Source: Sanderia malayensis (lineage: Eukaryota; Cnidaria; Scyphozoa; Semaeostomeae; Pelagiidae). From it: DNA of 64,000 nucleotides. A program made the translations under genes and the position numbers. Location of the stretch: assembly GCA_013076295.1 (NCBI GenBank), contig RQOL01000671.1:5298-69297 (forward strand), read 5' to 3'. The notes under the pieces are model-generated. The model saw only the letters and a program-made list of their open reading frames with translations. It searched no databases and was not told where the DNA came from. Shown in pieces: positions 58,545 through 64,000 of this stretch. Numbering within the stretch: the first letter of the stretch is position 1; every line of letters begins with the position of its first letter.

Positions 58545-60931
58545 GGGACTTTACGCAACCACAACGATAACGGCAACGTTAACGTTAGTGGGTCACAAGG
58601 TTAGGTGACTAACGTTTCCGTTCCTGTTGTCGTGAAATTGAATTACGCAAAAGCATCGAGTGCTAAACGCTAATCAGACCACAGGGGATTGAGATTTTAA
58701 CAGTCCCCGCAAAATTTTTTTGGGGAATGATACTGTGACAATTGTCACACTTAGCCCAAGAGAGATGCTTTATCCAAAAGTGCAAATTCTGTACATTTTC
58801 GTCAGGAAATAGAGGCATGATAATCGTTGAATTTGTTTGTGTCTGAGTAGATATAGCAAAAGACTTCCTTGGCATGGTGCTAATAGCAAATCAGGATTTC
58901 CAGTAGGAATCTGCTTCTGCCACACTCCACTGTTTTGACATCTTTCAAATGAAAAGATACACTTGAGGTATTCAAATACAAGGAAGGGAAAATAAACAAG
59001 TATGAGCAAGAAAGGATATATTGATATGAGTTATGTGGAAGGTGTAAATGAATTTATTTTCTCTCCCAGGGTTGAATTTATAAGAAGTTATTAGATTGTT
59101 GCTTGTGTTTGTAAGTTGAGATGTGCTGACTCTATACAATGAAATGTGAAGAGAAAAAATAAGGAGCAAGTTGGGCTTTTATAGTTGGTGGAAAAAAATT
59201 GAGGTTGAAAAAAATATATTTTTCGAAGAATAAGCTGATGTTTTGAAGTCAGCATAATATTTTCTATATGGTGGCAAACGTCTGTTTGAATATGTTTATG
59301 GCTGCTGTGAGTTGATATTTGGAGAGATATTTTTGCTATCATCGTTGTGAAAAAAATTTGTCCAAATGGGCTAAATGGACTTTGTCCGAGTTGTTGTTTT
59401 TCTGCAGAAAAGAGAATGTATTTAATAAGTGATTGATATGAAATAAATTTTTGAAGGAAAAAATATGTTGATAGAAATGTGGAGAATGTTGTTGTGCATC
59501 TTTTGATGTATGGTGTGGTCCAGTTGGTGCAATAGAAGTGCAAGGAAAAATAAAAATTTCCTGAAATATGAGTTAGAATTTAAGTCATGAGGAGGTTAAG
59601 TTGAGATTTGTAAAATTCGTTGCATAAACAATAGAGTGTCGAAAATACTGTAGAGTATCGTTCTGTGTTTTCCTAATTCAAATTAGAAAAGGGACTGGCA
59701 TCTTCTGTTTGTAAAAGATGTCATTGTCTTTTTTGTTCTATGAATATAGTGTGACCTTTGTTTCTTTTCAGAATGGCGTCTTCATAGAAATCTTCACCAT
59801 CAACGGTAAAAAGCATGGGAGTTCTCTGGTACAACCAATTTCTGAAGAACTTCATAAGGCCTTATGGAGTGGCGGAGAAGCTCCCAGATCGGGAGACTGC
59901 TCCTTGGAGACTCAGGGAGGAGAATTGTGAGTGGCTCAGGAGGCCGCAGGTAGCGGCAAGTGAGATGGCAGAAACAATGATTGAGAATCTAAAGATTGTA
60001 GCAAAAAGGCAAATTTCTGAAAAGAAAGTAAAGAAATTGGAAGAAGGTATGGAAAAAATCAATTCTTCATTATCAAAGCACGGGAAAGATTCGAAAGAGA
60101 GGGCAAGCACAGAAAAAACCAAGAAGTTGATGAAGTCAATTATCAAGCCACCGGGAGATGTGAATAAGATAGTGTCCTTGTTTGCTGAGCTGGGTGATGC
60201 GATGTTTTCTATGGGTGTGAATTTCAAAGTGGCACAAATTTTTATGTCACACCCTAATGCCTTGGCTGAGAAATTTGATCCCACTGTTTCTCCCCATTGC
60301 GCATTTAAAGATAGTGGAAAGATAATAGATTTCATTGACCTGGTGAATCCAGCACCAAAGAATAAGAGGAAGGCAGTGGAGAGCGTGCAAGACGTTCTTG
60401 CACACCTGGCAGAATTGGATTTAGATGATGAAGAGGAGGAAGGAAAAAAGAAAAAGAAGAAAAGTGGGAAAAAGAGCAAGAAGGCCAAAAAAGATTGATT
60501 ATATTAATGGGAACATAATACATATATTAACATTTGAGCATATTGTTTTTCTTTCCTTTAGCTGTGTCTTTTATATTGATTTACAAAGAGCTGGCTGATA
60601 TCTGTGTCTTTCTTGAGTTTTATCCTGTTTTTATTCAGTCATGGTTTGTATGAGAAAATCTGGATGATAGTATAAAATCCTCATTGTATTGAGCGAGTTT
60701 AAGATTTGGCAGCAGGTGAGATTTAACTGAAACTATGGCCTCGTTTTCAATTTTGAATTTCCCTTCAGGATGTATGCCCCCTGCCGCAACAGCGGTTTCC
60801 GAGAAAGCAGAAGAGTGGTTTTAAAAATGGTCTGTCGTACAAGAGTGATGACATATATTTTTCTTACCTCTGTATCGTGATCATGCTTTATACAGGAAGA
60901 TGGCATAAGTAGTCCCATACTGAAGTCAATA
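58545..60931. repeat. Tandem composite unit E (2.39 kb, internally deleted)
   Basis: The Harbinger fragment, Helitron end and most of the Rep-like gene are missing. CCCCGCAAAATTTTTTT is joined directly to GGGGAATGATACTGTGAC at 58,722. The Rep-like remnant is only the first ~50 codons (ATG 58,875). Confidence 0.9.
59773..60498 (+). pseudogene. Lysine-rich ORF, copy E (TAG at codon 5)
   Basis: Same TAG at codon 5 (59,785) as A and D; the internal Met at 59,815 allows 227 aa. Changes include APWRL, NKIVSL and ELDLDD. Confidence 0.75.
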
Positions 60932-61336
60932 GGGACTTTACGCAACCACAACGATAACGGCAACGTTAACGTTAGTGGGTCACAAGGTTAGGTGACTAAC
61001 GTTTCCGTTCCTGTTGTCGTGAAATTGAATTACGCAAAAGCATCGAGTGCTAAACGCTAATCAGACCACAGGGGATTGAGATTTTAACAGTCCCCGCAAA
61101 ATTTTTTGGGGGAATGATACTGTGACAATTGTCACACTTAGCCCAAGAGAGATGCTTCATCCAAAAGTGCAAATTCTGTACATTTTCGTCAGGAAATAGA
61201 GGCATGATAATCGTTAAATTTGTTTGTGTCTGATTAGATATAGCAAAAGACTTCCTTGGCATGGTGCTAATAGCAAATCAGGATTTCCAGTAGGAATCTG
61301 CTTCTGCCACACTCCACTGTTTTGACATCTTTCAAG
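60932..61336. repeat. Tandem composite unit F (truncated, ~405 bp)
   Basis: Has the same deletion junction as unit E (61,105), the first ~50 codons of the Rep-like gene (ATG 61,262, -), and stops at GACATCTTTCAA, where the hairpin begins. Confidence 0.9.
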
Positions 61337-61581
61337 TTAAAAATTAACCAAATACTTACGTATGAAGGGTAATTGTCATTCCATGACCTGTGGATGCAAG
61401 CAAGCAGTCAATGTGAGAGAGGCGCACGCGCAGAAAACTCATTTTTGAAAGAAAACGTTTTTGAGGGAGAAAATAGAGCAAGTAGGGAGGGAAAGGGAGT
61501 GGCACATTGACTGCTTGCTTGCATCCACAGGTCATGGAATGACAATTACCCTTCATACGTAAGTATTCGGTTAATTTTTAA
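61337..61581. repeat. Long hairpin, 79-bp arms
   Basis: The left arm 61,337-61,415 and right arm 61,503-61,581 are complementary except for one position. They start TTAAAAATTAACC and contain CTTACGTATGAAGGGTAATT; the loop is 87 bases. It lies at the edge between unit F and the DIRS element, so it is either the DIRS terminal region or a snap-back MITE. Confidence 0.9.
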
Positions 61582-61912
61582 TTCCATTTCCCTGTGTCTG
61601 CTGCGCAGCAGCCAATATGAGACTTAAAAGACTCCCTTAAAAATGTTTGGTTCTGAATCCCCCGCAAGAGAATCCTTAGTGTAGGCTAAGAAAACCAGTG
61701 TCAACCAAGTCTGGAGCTGACGCCAGAATCCTATACCAAGCAATGAAAAGACACGAAATGGAAACAAAAGCAAATATGCAATTAGAGAATCAAATTTGAA
61801 TTTTAGGACAATAAAATAAATGTCACGAATCACAAATATAAACGCATAGTAATAACACAAAGATTTGCATAATAAAACAATAACCAGCACAAATGAAACA
61901 AAATAGAACTCA
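61582..61912. other. 3' non-coding part of the DIRS element
   Basis: AT-rich. The 123-aa minus ORF overlapping it (61,624-61,995) is hydrophobic but overlaps the recombinase end and is probably incidental. Confidence 0.4.
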
Positions 61913-63163
61913 TTATTCCGTATTATCAATATTAACAGCTGAATTATCAAGTATTGATTTAACATAATTAAAATCCTCGTTAAGAGTTGGCACAATAGTC
62001 CTGTTATAATGCTTCTGAAACGTCTCTACTCGACTCCAGTTTGCTCTTTTAAGTATCTCATGCAGAGGAACACCTACAGAGTATGCTTTACTCGTAGAAG
62101 CAGCACGACAGCTATGGGAAGTAAATATATCTATGTTAATTCCAAATGACTTCAGCGTATCTTTGATCCATCTCGAAATGGTGTCAGTTGAAGCTGGTTT
62201 GTGTGGTCTCCCATACGTAATGATAAATGCTTTGTTAACATCAGGTATCAACTTATTACGTTGAAGCAAGTAATGTTCAATACAGTTAACGAAACACAAT
62301 TTTGTATTGAGTTGGTATCTGTGAAATACTAGTGGTTCAGGCTTAAACCCTGGTCTAGAATGCTTCATAACTTTATTAGGACAAATAATACACTTTGAGT
62401 CATCAATTTTGACATCATCAATAGAAAATGTAGAAAAGACATTTTTCCTGTTTGCCCCAAGGATCATCAAAAGAGTAACAGTTTTAGCACAAAGTTCCTT
62501 GAAGGAGAGTTTATAATTATGATCCTTATTATTTAAATATTCAAGTACTTTATTGACGTCCCATATTTCGACATATCTTGGCGTAGGAGGGTGCATGTTA
62601 AATATCCCTTTGAGGAATCTGTTAATTAAAGGATGGGCCGTGATAGAAGGACCATCCTCAATATGTACAAGTGAAGTAAGTGCACTGCGAGCTGCGCAGA
62701 GCCCGCTATAATGACACCCGTTACTGTATAGCTTTAAAAATTCGAGCACATAATTGATATTGGTATGGGTGCTATTAATGCCCTTATCAGCGCAAAATTT
62801 TAGCCACTTTGACCAGGTAGATGAATATTTATTCATAGTACCTTTTCTCCACGATGAGAGAATGATATTCTGTGTCAATTGTGGCAAATTTAAGCACCCT
62901 AAGGCTGAGCTGAGACCAGAAGTGCAATCAGAGACAGGTTTTTCTCTAATGGATGTGTTTCCTGGGGTTTTGAAGGCAACCGAAGAGCTTTTTTGGGGAT
63001 TGGTATCATTTGTTTTGTGATACGCATCACATTGGGGAACCAACATTGGGTGTTCCACTTGGGAATAATTATGATCCCCGAGGCTCCATCCTTTATAATC
63101 TTTGCCACTGTGTCTCCTATGATGCTGAAAGGAGGAAAAGCATAGAATTTGATATCGGTCCAT
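61913..63163 (-). CDS. DIRS-type tyrosine recombinase
   Basis: Integrase of a DIRS-order retrotransposon; inserts a circular DNA intermediate instead of using a DDE integrase. A 416-aa ORF. The first ~85 residues overlap the RNase H frame; the recombinase begins around LNLPQLTQNIILSSWRKGTM. Core SAM-like domain ~100-190. Catalytic candidates are R239 (MILGANRKNVF), K265, H350 and R353 (HSCRAAST), W376 (RANWSRVE) and the nucleophile Y386 (TFQKHYNR). All present, no interruption. Confidence 0.88.
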   Translation of the reverse strand: MDRYQILCFSSFQHHRRHSGKDYKGWSLGDHNYSQVEHPMLVPQCDAYHKTNDTNPQKSSSVAFKTPGNTSIREKPVSDCTSGLSSALGCLNLPQLTQNIILSSWRKGTMNKYSSTWSKWLKFCADKGINSTHTNINYVLEFLKLYSNGCHYSGLCAARSALTSLVHIEDGPSITAHPLINRFLKGIFNMHPPTPRYVEIWDVNKVLEYLNNKDHNYKLSFKELCAKTVTLLMILGANRKNVFSTFSIDDVKIDDSKCIICPNKVMKHSRPGFKPEPLVFHRYQLNTKLCFVNCIEHYLLQRNKLIPDVNKAFIITYGRPHKPASTDTISRWIKDTLKSFGINIDIFTSHSCRAASTSKAYSVGVPLHEILKRANWSRVETFQKHYNRTIVPTLNEDFNYVKSILDNSAVNIDNTE

Positions 63164-64000
63164 GAAATTGTAAAAGCATCAGTGACAATGGCATTAGGAT
63201 CAGGGTGCCAAGAAACATATCTATTTAATTGATGGTTCACTCTAGAGGCAAATAAGTCAACCGTAGGCATAAAATTCAATGAATTAGTAATTGTATCAAA
63301 ATGTTTAGGTAATAGTTGCCATTCTGTGTTGTCATGAAATTTTCTAGATTTATTGTCTGCTATAGTGTTATCGACACCAGGGACATGAGCCGCTGATATC
63401 CAACAGTTTTGTTGTATGCAAAAGTTCCAAATAGTAATTGCAATATTATTACATGTGGCAGATTTGGTGCCCCCCATATGATTAATATATGCCACAGTAG
63501 TCTGATTATCAGTCATGATCCTAATATGTTTAAATATTTTATTTCTGCAATATGATTTAATAGCAAAATAAGCTGCTTGAAGCTCAAGGCAATTAATATG
63601 TTGAATTTCTGCGGGCAGCCATTGACCTCCAGTAGGGTTAACACCATCTGTAGCTCCCCATCCAAGTTCACTTGCATCAGTGTATATGACTATGTCAACG
63701 TCCGGCAAGTGTAAATTATTAAAAGTATTAGCAATGTTGTCAAGCCACCATTGCAGTTCTAGTTTAATGGACGGGTTGATTAAAATAGTGGCCTTAAAGT
63801 TACCTTTATTGATTTTGAGAGCCTCAATTTTGCATTTTTCAGAATTGCGATAATGCAATTTGCCATATGGAATGGCTGGAAAAGTAGATATAACAGTTCC
63901 AATGACAGAGGCAAGATCTTTTATAGTGGGTTTTTTCATATTCAAAAATTTCAGGATTTTTTCGCGAATTCCATGGATTTTATTATCTGTGAGCTTGATA
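62899..64000 (-). CDS. DIRS-type reverse transcriptase / RNase H, 5' part outside the window
   Basis: Open to the window edge. First in-window residues IKLTDNKIHGIREKILKFLN, the segment between RT and RNase H, followed by IKDLASVIGTVISTF. From the first Met (63,945), RNase H acids are D90 (IVIYTDASELGWGA), E121 (NCLELQAAYFAIK), D146 (IMTDNQTT) and D197 (VDNTIAD). A C-terminal domain (PTVDLFASRVNHQ, WNTQCWFPNV) resembling that of DIRS ORFs follows. Overlaps the recombinase ORF by ~265 bases in another frame, typical of DIRS. The RT core lies beyond 64,000. Confidence 0.88.
   Translation of the reverse strand, partial: IKLTDNKIHGIREKILKFLNMKKPTIKDLASVIGTVISTFPAIPYGKLHYRNSEKCKIEALKINKGNFKATILINPSIKLELQWWLDNIANTFNNLHLPDVDIVIYTDASELGWGATDGVNPTGGQWLPAEIQHINCLELQAAYFAIKSYCRNKIFKHIRIMTDNQTTVAYINHMGGTKSATCNNIAITIWNFCIQQNCWISAAHVPGVDNTIADNKSRKFHDNTEWQLLPKHFDTITNSLNFMPTVDLFASRVNHQLNRYVSWHPDPNAIVTDAFTISWTDIKFYAFPPFSIIGDTVAKIIKDGASGIIIIPKWNTQCWFPNVMRITKQMIPIPKKALRLPSKPQETHPLEKNLSLIALLVSAQP

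Noticed and set aside
1..64000. tRNA, rRNA, riboswitch, operon or Shine-Dalgarno features
   Set aside because: Nothing convincing was seen, and spliced genes show the DNA is eukaryotic. The A-box-like stretch in the TRIM LTR lacks a proper B box.

Overview
This is eukaryotic, metazoan-type DNA with no sign of bacterial gene organisation. Long genes are split by GT/AG introns, and the window is packed with nested transposable elements. The mix (KDZ, Penelope-like, DIRS, Helitron, Harbinger, pogo and T2/TTAA elements, plus a Rep/SF3 gene) suggests an aquatic invertebrate such as a cnidarian. The sequence alone does not fix the species. I see no convincing host housekeeping gene, tRNA or rRNA.

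Left part (1-17,530): probably one ~17.5 kb KDZ (Kyakuja-Dileera-Zisupton) DNA transposon. It is bounded by inverted GGATCCACAGCTGTGGA ends. A multi-exon KDZ transposase runs inward from the left end (+). A multi-exon OTU-protease/PHD-like accessory gene runs inward from the right end (-). Between them lie a 176-bp tandem repeat and a ~61-62-bp minisatellite. This element appears to have landed in a tandemly arranged Penelope-like retroelement (17,540-21,505, -).

Middle-left (21,500-35,500): transposon debris. It holds MITEs, a 5'-truncated second KDZ transposase, a TRIM-like LTR element inside a Helitron remnant, a pogo/Tigger-like remnant with TA flanks, a pure poly(A) insertion, a degenerate gene of unknown function and a Pif1-type helicase pseudogene without its Walker A.

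Middle-right (35,593-61,336): a tandem array of six copies (A-F) of a composite unit of ~3.7-4.0 kb. Each full unit is a Harbinger 5' part interrupted by a Helitron 3' end, a Helitron-type Rep N-terminal pseudogene (-), and a lysine-rich ~241-aa ORF of unknown function (+). Unit C carries a Helitron loaded with palindromic satellite, a T2-like MITE, and the most unusual piece in the window.

That piece (49,010-53,196) is flanked by two nearly identical 265-bp direct repeats. It contains, in order on the + strand, an intact DD34E Tc1-like transposase, an 84-bp-arm palindrome with iteron-like repeats, and an intact single-exon HUH endonuclease + SF3 helicase (Rep) gene. It looks like a replicon or transposon carrying two different DNA-mobilising enzymes with a candidate origin between them.

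Right edge (61,337-64,000): a 79-bp-arm hairpin, then the 3' half of a DIRS-type retrotransposon (RNase H and tyrosine recombinase, -) that continues beyond the window.
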